Position numbers and translations under genes: made by a program. From Bacillus sp. OK048 (lineage in GTDB: Bacteria > Bacillota > Bacilli > Bacillales > Cytobacillaceae), in the NCBI RefSeq assembly GCF_900103525.1, contig NZ_FNHN01000002.1, positions 1 through 64,000 on the forward strand: a stretch of 64,000 nucleotides of DNA. Direction: 5' to 3'. A model generated the notes under the pieces. The model ran no database searches, was not told the DNA's origin, and worked only from the letters and a program-made list of their open reading frames with translations. Of this stretch, positions 9,604-19,663 are shown in pieces; the stretch's first letter is position 1; each line of letters starts with the position of its first letter.

Positions 9604-9636
9604 AAAAGGGACTGTTCTGCGCGAACAGTCCCTTTT
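9604..9636. terminator. Bidirectional terminator, prli42/L,D-transpeptidase
   Basis: AAAAGGGACTGTTC (9604-9617) pairs perfectly with GAACAGTCCCTTTT (9623-9636) around a 5-nt loop, serving both convergent genes. Confidence 0.93.
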
Positions 9637-9641
9637 GATGT

Positions 9642-10154
9642 TTAGTGGATCGCTCCATGTTCTTTAGCAAGGATTTCAAATGGTTTATTGGTAGAAGTAA
9701 CTAATATTTTAGTACCCAATGGAATCAAAGGATATAAGGAGGATATCACCTCGTTCTGTGTTCTAATGCAACCTTGTGAAACATATTTCCCAATTGATGC
9801 AGGCTGATTAGTCCCGTGTATTCCGTAAATTCTTCCATCTGTATTCTCCGCATCAAAGCCTATCCATCTAGTACCAAGTGGATTATCAGGATCCCCGCCG
9901 GGAATATCCTTTCTGCGATAGTAAGGATTTTCTGCTTTTACCGTGATCGTAAAAAGTCCTTCTGGTGTCAATTCTTGAGTTTTACCCGTACCAACACTCA
10001 CAACTGTTTGGACCTTGTTATCCTCAATAAGTGCTAGTTCGTTTGTGGTTTTATTAATAATAACAAAAGGGTCACCAGGAAGAGGATTCGGTCCTAACGG
10101 CCAAAGGGGTGATATAAAAAAAGCAAACAGGATTGGTGATAGTATCTTATTCAT
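9642..10154 (-). CDS. L,D-transpeptidase (YkuD domain)
   Basis: Exported enzyme expected to form 3-3 cross-links or otherwise remodel peptidoglycan outside the membrane. A signal-peptide-like hydrophobic N-terminus (residues 3-20) precedes one YkuD domain. Catalytic pieces are H113 in GIHGTNQP and the S126-Q-G-C129-I-R motif, with the Cys as nucleophile. No LysM domain is present, so at 170 residues this is a minimal form. The ATG at 10154 follows GGCAGGTGG by 5 nt; a GTG three codons earlier overlaps the ribosome site. It is followed by a terminator and preceded closely by yqjA. Confidence 0.9.
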   Translation of the reverse strand: MNKILSPILFAFFISPLWPLGPNPLPGDPFVIINKTTNELALIEDNKVQTVVSVGTGKTQELTPEGLFTITVKAENPYYRRKDIPGGDPDNPLGTRWIGFDAENTDGRIYGIHGTNQPASIGKYVSQGCIRTQNEVISSLYPLIPLGTKILVTSTNKPFEILAKEHGAIH

Positions 10155-10177
10155 AAAATCCACCTGCCATTTTTACC

Positions 10178-11161
10178 TTAGTTTGCTTCGACTTTCCCCG
10201 GTTTATTCCATTTGGATGTTTTAAAGGAACGTTTAATAATCAGATAGTCGTTCATCTCTTTCACTAATTGGAGCAAAGCTGCACGGACCTCAAATTCCTT
10301 TCTTGTTTTCGGAAGCTCCATTTCTTCAAATTCCTTTTTCATTTCTCTTAATTTTCCAAGATATATATGTGCCGTGTTTCCTGGTTTGATATTTTCGGAT
10401 AATTCTTCAAGAAACTCGGCAATCATTTTTCCTTGGGGCAGCGTTACAGTAAGTGACGTAACAATCGGTAGAACTCGTTCGAGAATTTCAAATTGTTTTT
10501 CTCTCATTTTAAAATAATGAAAATAGTCATTTTCTTCTCTTAAAAAATGATTTTCTACATCGCGAAAGGCGAACGATCTTGCTTCCTCTAGTAATGTTGC
10601 CGTTTCAGTTATTTCTTTACCAGTCCATTCACTTTCTTCGGTTCTTAGAAAAAGTACCATTTCACAAAAAATAACTTTAAAGTTTTCCTCGATTCTTGTT
10701 TGATATTGTTTTAATCTATCATCAGCGCTTGGCATATAAATATTAATTATAAGTGCCACGCCAATCCCGATAATAATTACACCAAGCTCATTTAGAAAAA
10801 GATCAAGCGTTAACGCATTTGCCATATAAATATGTAAAATAATGACACTGCTCGTAACAATTCCATCGTTTGCTTTAAACATTACAACGGTTGGGATAAA
10901 GAATAACAGCATAATTCCAATTACGATTGGATGGTAGCCTATTACTTCAAAAAATAGAACCGAGAAGGGCATGGCTAAAACACATGCTAAAAATCGATCC
11001 CATGATGCCCGTAAAGATTTTCTTTTTGTGACCTTAATACATAAGATTGTTAAGATTCCTGCTGAAGCAAAGTTGTCTAAACCTAATTGTTGAGCAATTA
11101 GGATAGAGATGGCAGTTCCTAATGCGGTTTTAACTGTACGATAACCAATTTTATATTTCAT
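10178..11161 (-). CDS. yqjA: Aromatic acid exporter family protein YqjA
   Basis: Inner-membrane protein of the ArAE_1 family. About six N-terminal membrane helices (residues 1-145) are followed by a long charged cytosolic C-terminal domain of about 180 residues, rich in Glu/Lys helices. The closest known relative is B. subtilis YqjA, whose transport substrate is not firmly established. The ATG follows TTGGGGAGA. The gene lies between the art transporter operon and the L,D-transpeptidase with short gaps, as yqjA follows artR in B. subtilis. Confidence 0.88.
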   Translation of the reverse strand: MKYKIGYRTVKTALGTAISILIAQQLGLDNFASAGILTILCIKVTKRKSLRASWDRFLACVLAMPFSVLFFEVIGYHPIVIGIMLLFFIPTVVMFKANDGIVTSSVIILHIYMANALTLDLFLNELGVIIIGIGVALIINIYMPSADDRLKQYQTRIEENFKVIFCEMVLFLRTEESEWTGKEITETATLLEEARSFAFRDVENHFLREENDYFHYFKMREKQFEILERVLPIVTSLTVTLPQGKMIAEFLEELSENIKPGNTAHIYLGKLREMKKEFEEMELPKTRKEFEVRAALLQLVKEMNDYLIIKRSFKTSKWNKPGKVEAN

Positions 11162-11218
11162 AAAAATCTCCCCAAATTAAAAAGATGATCATCAATGACC
11201 ATCTTTAGCTTATCCTGA

Positions 11219-11941
11219 TTAGAGCATCTTTTGCAAGAAATCTTGTGCACGTTTGCTTTTTGGATCTGTGAAAAATTCTTGTGGTTTTGCATCTTCTACT
11301 AGCACTCCGCCATCTAAAAATAGAACTCGATCGGCAACTTCACGTGCAAAGCCCATTTCGTGAGTCACAATCGCCATCGTCATCCCGGTGTGAGCTAGCG
11401 ATTTCATAACATCTAAAACTTCCTTCACCATTTCAGGGTCAAGTGCTGAAGTCGGTTCATCAAATAGCATAACCTCTGGCTCCATTGCCAGTGCTCTGGC
11501 AATGGCAACCCGCTGCTTTTGCCCGCCAGATAACCTTGTTGGGTATTCATTTGCTTTTTCTGCTAAACCAACTCTTTCTAATAGATCAAAAGCAATCTTT
11601 TCTGCCTCAGCCTTTGACAATCCTTTTACCTTTATCGGTGCATAGGTAAGATTCTGCAAAACAGTCTTATGGGGAAATAAATGGAAGTGTTGAAATACCA
11701 TCCCAACATTCTGCCGCACTTTCATGATATTCGTCTTTTTATCGGTTACATCTTGACCTCCTACTAGGATACGTCCGCTTGTTGGGTTTTCAAGAAGGTT
11801 CATACAACGTAAAAAGGTAGACTTCCCGGAACCAGAAGGCCCAATAATCGCAACGACTTCTCCTGCTTCGATTGTCGTTGTAATCCCCTTTAATACTTCA
11901 AGCTTGCCATAATTTTTATGCAAATTTTCTACCTTAATCAC
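11219..11941 (-). CDS. artR: Amino acid ABC transporter ATP-binding protein (ArtR)
   Basis: Energises uptake of a polar or basic amino acid, arginine by analogy with B. subtilis ArtPQR. Walker [10 protein letters not shown] is at residues 34-42, Q-loop [10 protein letters not shown], signature LSGGQKQR, Walker [15 protein letters not shown] and an H-loop Thr-His. At 240 residues it has the standard size for the polar amino acid (PAAT) family. Its start overlaps the end of artQ by 8 nt, showing translational coupling. Substrate is inferred from synteny. Confidence 0.93.
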   Translation of the reverse strand: MIKVENLHKNYGKLEVLKGITTTIEAGEVVAIIGPSGSGKSTFLRCMNLLENPTSGRILVGGQDVTDKKTNIMKVRQNVGMVFQHFHLFPHKTVLQNLTYAPIKVKGLSKAEAEKIAFDLLERVGLAEKANEYPTRLSGGQKQRVAIARALAMEPEVMLFDEPTSALDPEMVKEVLDVMKSLAHTGMTMAIVTHEMGFAREVADRVLFLDGGVLVEDAKPQEFFTDPKSKRAQDFLQKML

Positions 11942-12593
11942 TGCGTCTCATTCTCCTTTCAACCGCTTTTCCTAGGAAGGTTAAGGTAATGACCATTAAG
12001 TAATAGATCATTCCGGCAATTAAGAGTGGTTCAAAAAACGAATAATTTTCAGCTCCAACTTGGTAGGAACGCCGCATAATATCCATTACCCCAATGGTTG
12101 TGACAATTGCAGATTCCTTTGTTAAGGTAATAAATTCATTCATTAATGCCGGCAGGATATTTTTAAGCGCTTGTGGCAGAATGATATCCCACATCATTTT
12201 TGTGTAAGGTACACCAAGAGCCATTGCAGCCTCCTGTTGACCTTTATCTATTGCCTGAATCCCTGCTCTAATAATTTCAGATATGTATGCACCTGAATTA
12301 AGAGCAAAGGACAATATTGCCGCTGTGTATGGTTCAATTTGATATCCAAGTAACTGTGGTGATCCATAATAGATCAGCATCAGCTGTAATACTAATGGCG
12401 TACCACGGAAGATGGATGTATAAAGGTCCGCAAACCAACCGAGAAATTTGAATTTGCTAATTTTAAACAATGACAGGATAATTCCAAGAATAAAGCCTAA
12501 TATCCCTGCTAAAATAACGATTTTAAGTGTGACAACTATTCCCTCTAAAATGTATGGCATCGAAGGAATGAATTGCGTGAAATCTAAGTTCAT
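11934..12593 (-). CDS. artQ: Amino acid ABC transporter permease (ArtQ)
   Basis: Membrane channel subunit of the art transporter. The 219 residues carry about five membrane helices and the EAA-type cytoplasmic loop ([25 protein letters not shown]) that contacts the ATPase. The HisM/GlnP family length is normal. It overlaps artR by 8 nt and is separated from artP by a strong hairpin (12628-12656). Confidence 0.93.
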   Translation of the reverse strand: MNLDFTQFIPSMPYILEGIVVTLKIVILAGILGFILGIILSLFKISKFKFLGWFADLYTSIFRGTPLVLQLMLIYYGSPQLLGYQIEPYTAAILSFALNSGAYISEIIRAGIQAIDKGQQEAAMALGVPYTKMMWDIILPQALKNILPALMNEFITLTKESAIVTTIGVMDIMRRSYQVGAENYSFFEPLLIAGMIYYLMVITLTFLGKAVERRMRRSD

Positions 12594-12627
12594 TCATCTG
12601 CCGTCCTCTCTAAATAATGGAATTAGC

Positions 12628-12656
12628 AAGACGTTCAGAAGACTTCTGAACGTCTT
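12628..12656. other. Perfect intercistronic hairpin between artP and artQ
   Basis: Two 14-nt arms (12628-12641 and 12643-12656) are exact inverted copies of AAGACGTTCAGAAG. No U-run follows on the minus strand. It probably limits read-through or protects the upstream artP message, giving more binding protein than permease, as is common in ABC importer operons. Confidence 0.75.
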
Positions 12657-12665
12657 GGATATAAC

Positions 12666-13436
12666 TTAGTTTTCCCCGCCAAACCACTTTACAATCAATT
12701 CTTGTAGTTCGCCGTTCTCTTTCATTTTTTTAAGCTCTTGGTTAAATTTCTCTGTTAAATCGCTATCTTTTGGAAATGCAATCGCTGAACCTGCTTCTTC
12801 AGGGTCATCACTCATTGTGAAGTTCGTTAAATCCGCTTCTTTCTTAAGATATCCTTTAGCTACTGTATCTTCAATAATGATAGCGTCAAAACGGCCTGCT
12901 TTTAATTCTTGAATCAGCTCTGGGATACGGTTACGATTTTCTACTTTTAATGCTACCGTTTTATTAATTTCTTCTGCTTTACCTTCTTGAATAGAACCTA
13001 ACTGAACACCAACTGTTTTACCTTCTAAATCTTCTACTGTTGCAATACCACTTTCTTTTTTAGAGATAACCATGTGCTGTGCTGTATAGTAGATATCACT
13101 GAAATCTACGTTTTTCTTTCTTTTTTCCGTTGGAGTCATTCCCGCTAATACAAAGTCTGCCTGTCCAGATTTAAGTGACTGAATCAAACCGCCAAAATCC
13201 ATATCCTTCACTTCAACTTCATAGCCGAGTTTTCCAGCAATTGCTTTTGCTAAATCAACATCAAAGCCAATAATTTCGCCACCTTTACCTGATTCAGTAT
13301 ATTCGAACGGGGCATAATCGGCTGAGGTTGCCATCACTAGTGTCTTTTTATCACCTGCATTATTACTTTTACCACAGGCTGCAAGAATACCGGCAAATAA
13401 AATAGTTGTCATGAATAATATAATTGCTTTTTTCAT
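12666..13436 (-). CDS. artP: Amino acid ABC transporter substrate-binding lipoprotein (ArtP)
   Basis: Captures the amino acid outside the membrane for the art transporter. The signal peptide ends in the lipobox ILAAC with the lipidated Cys at 21. The mature part is a type II periplasmic-binding fold with the PAAT signature GFDVDLAKAIAGKLG and a conserved DADFVLAGMTPTEKR-like ligand segment. The 256-residue length fits. It is the promoter-proximal gene of artPQR and has a strong AGGAGG ribosome site. Confidence 0.93.
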   Translation of the reverse strand: MKKAIILFMTTILFAGILAACGKSNNAGDKKTLVMATSADYAPFEYTESGKGGEIIGFDVDLAKAIAGKLGYEVEVKDMDFGGLIQSLKSGQADFVLAGMTPTEKRKKNVDFSDIYYTAQHMVISKKESGIATVEDLEGKTVGVQLGSIQEGKAEEINKTVALKVENRNRIPELIQELKAGRFDAIIIEDTVAKGYLKKEADLTNFTMSDDPEEAGSAIAFPKDSDLTEKFNQELKKMKENGELQELIVKWFGGEN

Positions 13437-13539
13437 TTTTATTTTCCTCCTATAATTTTCTGAATAGTATTATTAGTTTAGTTTGTACTTTTTACTAACT
13501 TAGTTGAGTAAAAGTTTAATATTTATGCAACGTAATGAA

Positions 13540-13568
13540 TTTTAACACAGGGTAAAATAATTATGCAA
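13540..13568 (-). promoter_or_regulatory. Candidate artP promoter with repeated TTGCATAA elements
   Basis: On the minus strand TTGCAT (13568-13563) and TTAAAA (13545-13540) are 17 nt apart. The -35 begins a 16-mer TTGCATAATTATTTTA, and a second copy TTGCATAAATATTAAA (13530-13515) lies just past the expected start site. These AT-rich elements could be ArgR/AhrC operators; they match only one half of the usual palindrome. Confidence 0.4.
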
Positions 13569-13608
13569 GTATATTTATAAAAAATTATTATTACTTTTCT
13601 AAAATAAA

Positions 13609-13645
13609 AAAAGAGCCGACCTCCAAATAGGAGATTAGCTCTTTT
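13609..13645 (-). terminator. Terminator after brxB
   Basis: AAAAGAGC (13609-13616) pairs with GCTCTTTT (13638-13645), with an inner CTCC/GGAG stem. On the minus strand it ends in TTTTTTTATTTT. Confidence 0.88.
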
Positions 13646-13655
13646 GAAATGCTTA

Positions 13656-14093
13656 TTAAAGTTCTTCACAGTTTTCTTCAAATTCTTTTTGTAATCTAGA
13701 TACGACTGTCGCAGGGTCGTAGCCTTCAATCTGGTGTCTTTCAATCATTGAAACGATCTTTCCATCTTTTAATAATGCAAAGGATGGAGAGGAAGGTGGA
13801 TATCCTGTAAAATAGCTGCGTGCTTTTTCGGTTGCTTCTTTATCCTGTCCAGCAAAAACAGTAACAAGATGGTCAGGACGCTTATCATAATGAAGGGAAT
13901 GAGCTGCTGCAGGCCGTGCAATTCCGCCCGCACAACCACAAACTGAGTTAATCATTACTAACGTTGTACCTTTTTGTTCAAATGCTGATTCAACCTCTTC
14001 AGGTGTTTTGAGTTCTTTATAACCTGCTGCCGCAATCTCAGAACGAGCTTGAGTCACAACATCATTCATGAAAAAATTAAAATCCATACTCAT
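13656..14093 (-). CDS. brxB: Bacilliredoxin BrxB (YqiW)
   Basis: Cytosolic thiol-disulfide protein that removes bacillithiol from oxidised proteins. The 145-residue YphP/YqiW-family protein shows the redox motif C52-G-C54 within [11 protein letters not shown], which is the family's hallmark. The start is the ATG at 14093, spaced correctly from AGGAGTG; an overlapping GTG three codons upstream is less likely. The gene has its own terminator and is a single unit between artP and meaB, as yqiW neighbours artP in B. subtilis. Confidence 0.94.
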   Translation of the reverse strand: MSMDFNFFMNDVVTQARSEIAAAGYKELKTPEEVESAFEQKGTTLVMINSVCGCAGGIARPAAAHSLHYDKRPDHLVTVFAGQDKEATEKARSYFTGYPPSSPSFALLKDGKIVSMIERHQIEGYDPATVVSRLQKEFEENCEEL

Positions 14094-14172
14094 ACTTTTC
14101 ACTCCTAATTTTAGTTGATATACCTACATGATAACAGTAAAAATATGTTTTCTTCAAATAAATCATTTCTTT

Positions 14173-15291
14173 TTATTTAGATAGAAAGGTATTGAATAGA
14201 ATTTCTACCGCAGTAGCTGCCGTTTTTTCTCCTGCCATTACTTCATTTTCCAATTGGGGCAGTTTGAGCTTTACTTCAGGATGATGGAAAAAACTGTAAT
14301 GCAGCTGATCGGTAATTAGCGAATATATCCATTTGCGCTGTTGTCCTTTTCGTCTTTCTGCAAACACTCCAGAGGACTTTCCTTTACTCTCAAAATCCTT
14401 AATGACTTTCCAAACTTCTTTAATCCCTTCCCCTGTTAAAGATGAGCAGGTATAAGCCTTTGAAGACCACCCTTTAGTTGCTGGCTGGAGAAAATGGAGG
14501 ATACGACCGTACTCTTTTCTAGTCAGCTCCGCTATCACTTTATTAGCTCCATCGGCTTTATGCACAAGAACGGTATCCGCTAATTCCATAATTCCTTTCT
14601 TCATTCCTTGTAATTCGTCACCTGCACCAGTCAGAACCAGCAGCATGAAAAAATCGACCATGTCTCTGATAATGACTTCACTTTGACCGACTCCAACGGT
14701 CTCAATTAAGATGACATTAAAACCTGCGGCCTCACAAATCAACATTGATTCCCTTGTTTTCCGGTGCACACCACCCAGCTTTCCTGCTGTTGGCGAAGGA
14801 CGGATAAAGGCCCTTGGGTTGCGTGACAATTGCTCCATTCGAGTTTTATCACCTAGAATACTGCCACCCGCGAGACTAGAGCTCGGATCAATTGCTAACA
14901 CCGCCACCCGAAGTCCAAGGTCACAAAGGTAGGTTCCAAATGTTTCTATAAAAGTACTTTTTCCAGCACCAGGAACACCGGTTATCCCGATACGAATGGC
15001 TTTACCGCTGTGCGATAGAAGCTGTTGCAATAGCTCCTGTGCCTTGTGGAAATGCTGCCCAGCATTACTTTCAACCAAAGTGATGGCACGAGCAAGCATT
15101 CCTCGATTCCCAGATAATACCCCATCAATCAATTCTTCGACAGTAGGTTCTTTAGATTTTCTTTTTTGAAAAACTAAATTTTTTTCAATGGCAACAGGCT
15201 GACCCTCTAGTTCTTGTCCCTTTTTGATCACGGTTGAAAATTTTTCAGGTTCATTTGGGTCGCTCCATTCCGGTTTCATATCTTGAGCCAT
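14173..15291 (-). CDS. meaB: Methylmalonyl-CoA mutase-associated GTPase MeaB
   Basis: G3E-type P-loop GTPase that protects and gates B12 loading of methylmalonyl-CoA mutase. The P-loop GVPGAGKST is at residues 105-113; AIDPSSSLAGGSILGDKTRM and the switch segment VETVGVGQSE follow, and VHKADG is the base-recognition motif. The N-terminal extension before the GTPase core is about 50 residues longer than minimal MeaB. The ATG lies directly after the mutB stop codon, so translation is coupled. It is last in the operon mutA-mutB-meaB. Confidence 0.95.
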   Translation of the reverse strand: MAQDMKPEWSDPNEPEKFSTVIKKGQELEGQPVAIEKNLVFQKRKSKEPTVEELIDGVLSGNRGMLARAITLVESNAGQHFHKAQELLQQLLSHSGKAIRIGITGVPGAGKSTFIETFGTYLCDLGLRVAVLAIDPSSSLAGGSILGDKTRMEQLSRNPRAFIRPSPTAGKLGGVHRKTRESMLICEAAGFNVILIETVGVGQSEVIIRDMVDFFMLLVLTGAGDELQGMKKGIMELADTVLVHKADGANKVIAELTRKEYGRILHFLQPATKGWSSKAYTCSSLTGEGIKEVWKVIKDFESKGKSSGVFAERRKGQQRKWIYSLITDQLHYSFFHHPEVKLKLPQLENEVMAGEKTAATAVEILFNTFLSK

Positions 15292-17490
15292 TTACTTCTC
15301 CTCTTCCTCATAGCCCAGCTGTAGGTAAATTTCTTTGATTACCTTTTGGGCAGCAACAGGGATAATTGTCCCTGGTCCGAAAATTGCCGCTGCACCATTA
15401 TCGTATAAAAACTGATAATCCTGTGCAGGGATAACACCGCCGATGACCATCAGAATATCTTCTCGTCCAAGCTTTTTCAACTCCGAAGCGAGCTGTGGCA
15501 GTAACGTCTTGTGACCAGCAGCAAGCGAGCTCATTCCAATAACATGGACATCATTTTCAACCGCTTGCATGGCTGTTTCTTCAGGAGTCTGGAACAATGG
15601 TCCGATATCGACATCAAACCCCAGGTCAGCAAAGGCTGTCGCAATCACCTTTGCGCCACGGTCATGTCCGTCCTGCCCCATTTTGGCGATTAGAATCCGT
15701 GGACGTCTTCCTTCGTTCTCAAGGAAATCATCGGTCATCCTTTTCACTTCAGTTATCTCATCTTCATTCGTAAAGGCTTTACTATATACTCCACTAATCG
15801 AGCGAATCACCGCTTTATGCCGGCTGGCAACTTTTTCAATCGCATCTGAAATTTCTCCTAGGGTTGCCCTCACTCTGGCGGCTTGGACAGCAAGCTCCAA
15901 CAAGTTACTTTCACCTGTTTCTGCGGCATTTGTTAATGCAGATAAAGCTTCTGCAACCTTGTTGTCATCACGCCCAGCCTTTAAGGTGGTTAATTTTTCG
16001 AGTTGCTTTAATCGGACTGCAGTGTTATCAATATCTAAAATATCGATAGCATCCTCTTTTTCCAGACGATAACGGTTTACTCCAATGATGCTTTCTTTTC
16101 CGGAGTCGATTTGTGCTTGTCTTCTTGCAGCAGCCTCTTCAATCCTCATTTTTGGCAGACCAGTCTCAATAGCTTTCGCCATTCCACCAAGATTTTCAAT
16201 TTCCTCAATATGTGTCCAAGCCCTTTTCACTAATTCATCAGTAAGCTTTTCAACATAATAAGATCCAGCCCATGGATCGATAACTTTGGTAATCCCTGTT
16301 TCCTCTTGTAAAAATAATTGTGTATTTCGGGCAATTCGTGCTGAGAAATCTGTTGGCAGGGCAATCGCTTCGTCCAAGGCATTTGTATGTAGTGACTGTG
16401 TATGTCCCATTGCCGCAGCATGTGCTTCAAGCAAAGTGCGAATGACATTATTAAATGGATCTTGTTCCGTTAAACTCCAGCCTGATGTTTGGGAATGGGT
16501 TCGGAGCGCCATGGATTTCTCGTTTTTTGGCTCAAATGATTTCATCATTTTTGCCCAAATTAAGCGAGCAGCCCTCATTTTTGCTACTTCCATAAAATAA
16601 TTCATCCCTATTGCCCAGAAAAAGGACAAACGCGGTGCAAATTTATCAATGTCAATTCCAGCCTCGATGCCTGTCCTGACATACTCCAATCCGTCTGCAA
16701 GCGTATAAGCTAATTCCAAATCAGCGGGAGCTCCAGCCTCCTGCATATGATAGCCAGAAATACTGATACTATTAAACTTTGGCATATATTTGGATGTATA
16801 CTCAAAGATATCAGCAATAATTTTCATCGACATTTCTGGTGGATAGATATAGGTATTACGAACCATATATTCTTTTAAGATATCATTTTGAATCGTTCCA
16901 GACAGTTTTTCCTGTGTAACCCCTTGTTCTTCTGCTGTAACGATAAAAAAGGCTAAGATCGGCAAAACGGCACCGTTCATGGTCATGGATACCGACATCT
17001 GATCCAACGGAATTCCATCAAAAAGTGTTTTCATATCAAGAACAGAATCAATGGCGACCCCTGCTTTACCGACATCACCGACAACCCGTGGATGGTCAGA
17101 ATCATAGCCGCGATGAGTGGCTAAATCGAAGGCAACGGATAACCCTTTTTGACCCATAGCTAGATTCCGACGATAGAAGGCATTACTCTCCTCGGCAGTT
17201 GAAAATCCGGCATATTGTCTAACCGTCCAAGGGCGATTCACATACATGGTCGGATACGGTCCTCGTGTATATGGTGGCAGTCCTGGCAGGTCATCCAAAT
17301 GCTGTATTCCTTCACGATCTTCGGATGTATAGAGTGGTTTTAGTTGAATTTGTTCATTGGTTTCAAACAGTAAATCATCAATCGAGGTGGTAATTTCTTT
17401 TGCGACTTGTTCCTGCCATTGCTCTTTTGTTATTAAGTCTTGATCATCAAAAAGAGAAATAGTTTCAAAATCAGGCTTTTGAAACTTCAT
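15292..17490 (-). CDS. mutB: Methylmalonyl-CoA mutase, large (catalytic) subunit
   Basis: Rearranges (R)-methylmalonyl-CoA to succinyl-CoA using adenosylcobalamin. The 732-residue protein has the substrate-binding barrel ([26 protein letters not shown]) and a C-terminal cobalamin domain with DGHDRG at 607-612; H609 is the lower axial ligand, followed by the conserved SSLAAGH and GGVIP segments. Its start overlaps the mutA end by 20 nt. Also called scpA. It is the committed step joining the bkd pathway to the TCA cycle. Confidence 0.97.
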   Translation of the reverse strand: MKFQKPDFETISLFDDQDLITKEQWQEQVAKEITTSIDDLLFETNEQIQLKPLYTSEDREGIQHLDDLPGLPPYTRGPYPTMYVNRPWTVRQYAGFSTAEESNAFYRRNLAMGQKGLSVAFDLATHRGYDSDHPRVVGDVGKAGVAIDSVLDMKTLFDGIPLDQMSVSMTMNGAVLPILAFFIVTAEEQGVTQEKLSGTIQNDILKEYMVRNTYIYPPEMSMKIIADIFEYTSKYMPKFNSISISGYHMQEAGAPADLELAYTLADGLEYVRTGIEAGIDIDKFAPRLSFFWAIGMNYFMEVAKMRAARLIWAKMMKSFEPKNEKSMALRTHSQTSGWSLTEQDPFNNVIRTLLEAHAAAMGHTQSLHTNALDEAIALPTDFSARIARNTQLFLQEETGITKVIDPWAGSYYVEKLTDELVKRAWTHIEEIENLGGMAKAIETGLPKMRIEEAAARRQAQIDSGKESIIGVNRYRLEKEDAIDILDIDNTAVRLKQLEKLTTLKAGRDDNKVAEALSALTNAAETGESNLLELAVQAARVRATLGEISDAIEKVASRHKAVIRSISGVYSKAFTNEDEITEVKRMTDDFLENEGRRPRILIAKMGQDGHDRGAKVIATAFADLGFDVDIGPLFQTPEETAMQAVENDVHVIGMSSLAAGHKTLLPQLASELKKLGREDILMVIGGVIPAQDYQFLYDNGAAAIFGPGTIIPVAAQKVIKEIYLQLGYEEEEK

Positions 17491-19345
17491 CTTGGGCCAC
17501 CTCCATTTCTGTTAATATTGAAGAAAGTGTTTCATAACAGTTGCTTTTTAGATGTATAAATTGTTTAACTCCTTCATTCATCCATCGATCCTGTTGCTCT
17601 TTTTCCGGTAAACCTGCTAGATAAAAGACACTGTCAGCAAATTCATGATTAAGGGCAGTAAGGATTTCATGTCCTATCGATTCGTATTGTGCATTACTGC
17701 CGCACAAACAGAAGTACTTTGTATCTTGTTTTACGATAAATTGTTTCGCTGCCTCTAAAGAAGTAATCGACTCGCTTTCGGCAACTGTAAGACCGCCTGC
17801 GGCCAGAAATCCTTTCATGAAATCAAGTCTTGGTTTATATTGTTTTAGCTCCCCAAGACAAATCATTCCAATGGTAGGGTTGGAGCCTACTTTCACTTTA
17901 ATCCGTTCACTGATTTTTCTCAGTTCCTCGAACGGTTCTGACAATCTTCTATTTGTAATCGCCTTAATTTTAATATTCGAACTACCATTTATAAAATAAT
18001 TATCAGCAATTTTTTCCTGCGCTGGAACAACCGTTTCTGCAAGATTGGCATATACATTCGTTCCAACAATACTTTGTTTTCTCGTAAAAATATCCTGCTT
18101 CCGTTTTGAAAATACGGAGGATATTTCGTCTTGAAGCCAGCCCGATTTTAATACTTCTAGCATTCCGCCCTTTGCTTCAATCTCCTGAAAATACTGCCAC
18201 GATTTTTCTGCAAGCTCTGTCGTCAATGCCTCTACATACCAGGAGCCGCCCGAAGGATCAACAACTTTTTGTAAATGGGCTTCTTCTTTTAAAATATTTT
18301 GTGTATTTAACGCAATCCGTTCAGATAAATAGGAGTTGCCCAAGACATCGTCAAAAGCTGTTACATGTAAGTATTGAACTCCTCCGACAACAGCTGCAAA
18401 TGCCTCATTTCCAGCGCGAAGAATGTTTACATGAGGGTCATATGCCGTTTTAGTGAATGTAGAAGTTTCAGCTGCAATTTGCATTCCCCTAAATTGAACT
18501 TCGGCTCCATATACTTTGGTTATTTTATCCCATAGAATCCGGGCTGCTCTCAGTTTTGCTAGTTCCATAAAGAAGTTACTGCCGATTGAGAATTGAAAAA
18601 TCATTTTCGAAATAGATTCCTCAAGCTTCATTTCACTATCAAGTAACTGTTGAAGATAGAAAGTACCGGTTGCTGCTGCAATTCCGAGCTCCTGAACTGC
18701 ATTTGCTCCACCTTGGTGATAGATTGATGTATTGATTAATACCGTTCGTAAATGTGGAAGTGTTTCGTTTGCATTTTTTATATCCTCTATCCAGCCATTG
18801 AAGTAATCTTCTCCAATTAGCCCATCCTCTGCAAACAAAGAGATTGGGTCCTTGCCAACATATCCAGTAACTTGATTAGCCATTTCCTCATGTTCTGCTA
18901 TGGCTGCCAGCATTCTAGATTGCAAGCCTTTCCCATTTACAGCAATCGGGAATTTCGAAGGTAAGTCCCCTAGTATTTCAGGTAAAGTTTGTTTTGTTTC
19001 AAAAAGAGTCTCCGAAACTTCAAAGGATAGAGCTGTTTGTCCTTTTTCAACGCCCTCATGGAGCTTTGCCTTTAATTCGTCAGCAGAATTATAGGAAATT
19101 CGCTGTGCTACCTTCCATTCATTGGCTACATATCCTAATGAATCAATGCCCCTGCGAAAATCTGAACCTCCCGGATAGTCAGATGCTTTTTGAACATCCC
19201 CTCTAGAATAAAGCGGTTTCAAAATTATATTTTCATATGTATTACTTTTTAAAGTCTCAATACTTTTACCCTTTAAAGATTCCTCCGCTTTCATTTCCCA
19301 ATCGTCTTGAGTCATTATTGGAAATGATTGATCTCGCAAACTCAT
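17471..19345 (-). CDS. mutA: Methylmalonyl-CoA mutase, small subunit
   Basis: Non-catalytic partner of MutB in the heterodimeric mutase. The 624-residue protein keeps the barrel domain ([23 protein letters not shown]) but its C-terminal domain lacks the DxHxxG cobalamin motif, as expected of this subunit. The ATG at 19345 follows TTGGAGGGGA. First gene of mutA-mutB-meaB. The leader between it and the bkd terminator carries a dispersed repeat element. Confidence 0.94.
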   Translation of the reverse strand: MSLRDQSFPIMTQDDWEMKAEESLKGKSIETLKSNTYENIILKPLYSRGDVQKASDYPGGSDFRRGIDSLGYVANEWKVAQRISYNSADELKAKLHEGVEKGQTALSFEVSETLFETKQTLPEILGDLPSKFPIAVNGKGLQSRMLAAIAEHEEMANQVTGYVGKDPISLFAEDGLIGEDYFNGWIEDIKNANETLPHLRTVLINTSIYHQGGANAVQELGIAAATGTFYLQQLLDSEMKLEESISKMIFQFSIGSNFFMELAKLRAARILWDKITKVYGAEVQFRGMQIAAETSTFTKTAYDPHVNILRAGNEAFAAVVGGVQYLHVTAFDDVLGNSYLSERIALNTQNILKEEAHLQKVVDPSGGSWYVEALTTELAEKSWQYFQEIEAKGGMLEVLKSGWLQDEISSVFSKRKQDIFTRKQSIVGTNVYANLAETVVPAQEKIADNYFINGSSNIKIKAITNRRLSEPFEELRKISERIKVKVGSNPTIGMICLGELKQYKPRLDFMKGFLAAGGLTVAESESITSLEAAKQFIVKQDTKYFCLCGSNAQYESIGHEILTALNHEFADSVFYLAGLPEKEQQDRWMNEGVKQFIHLKSNCYETLSSILTEMEVAQDEVSKA

Positions 19346-19433
19346 TTTTTCCCCTCCAAACATTAAAATACTTAATTTTCTTTAAATTCCTATTACTCTC
19401 TATTTTAGGACACAATAACATTACACGCAATAA

Positions 19434-19583
19434 GAAAAGCGCAAGCGCCCTGGTCAGCGGCGTATGGCCTGGAGCGCTCCAACCAAGATAAAGGAAACAC
19501 GAAGAGCCGGAGGTGATTCGATGTTGACTTATCGAAGGGCGGAGAGCGAAGGACACTAGCCGCTAGGGTGCTGGAGCTGGACA
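19434..19583. repeat. GC-rich intergenic repeat element (about 150 bp)
   Basis: The stretch starts AAAAGCGCAAGCGCCCTGG and ends GGGTGCTGGAGCTGGACAG. Its ends form an imperfect inverted pair, GCGCCCTGGTCAGCGGC against GCCGCTAGGGTGC, with further internal pairing. This pattern is familiar from many Bacillaceae intergenic regions. It is much richer in G+C than the neighbouring 80 bp and holds no credible gene. With the terminator at 19624-19655 it fills most of the 318-bp gap between mutA and bkdB. Confidence 0.7.
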
Positions 19584-19623
19584 GTAACCTAAGTTCAAAA
19601 AATTATACTTTCTTATCTTTTAA

Positions 19624-19655
19624 AAAAACCGCTGTCCATTACGGCAGCGGTTTTT
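19624..19655 (-). terminator. Terminator of the bkd operon
   Basis: AAAAACCGCTG (19624-19634) pairs with CAGCGGTTTTT (19645-19655); on the minus strand a T-run follows, just after the bkdB stop codon. Confidence 0.93.
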
Positions 19656-19663
19656 CTCATTAA

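Noticed and set aside
15511..16600. Long plus-strand frames opposite mutB
   Set aside because: They are antisense shadows of a clear gene, with no ribosome sites or recognisable motifs.
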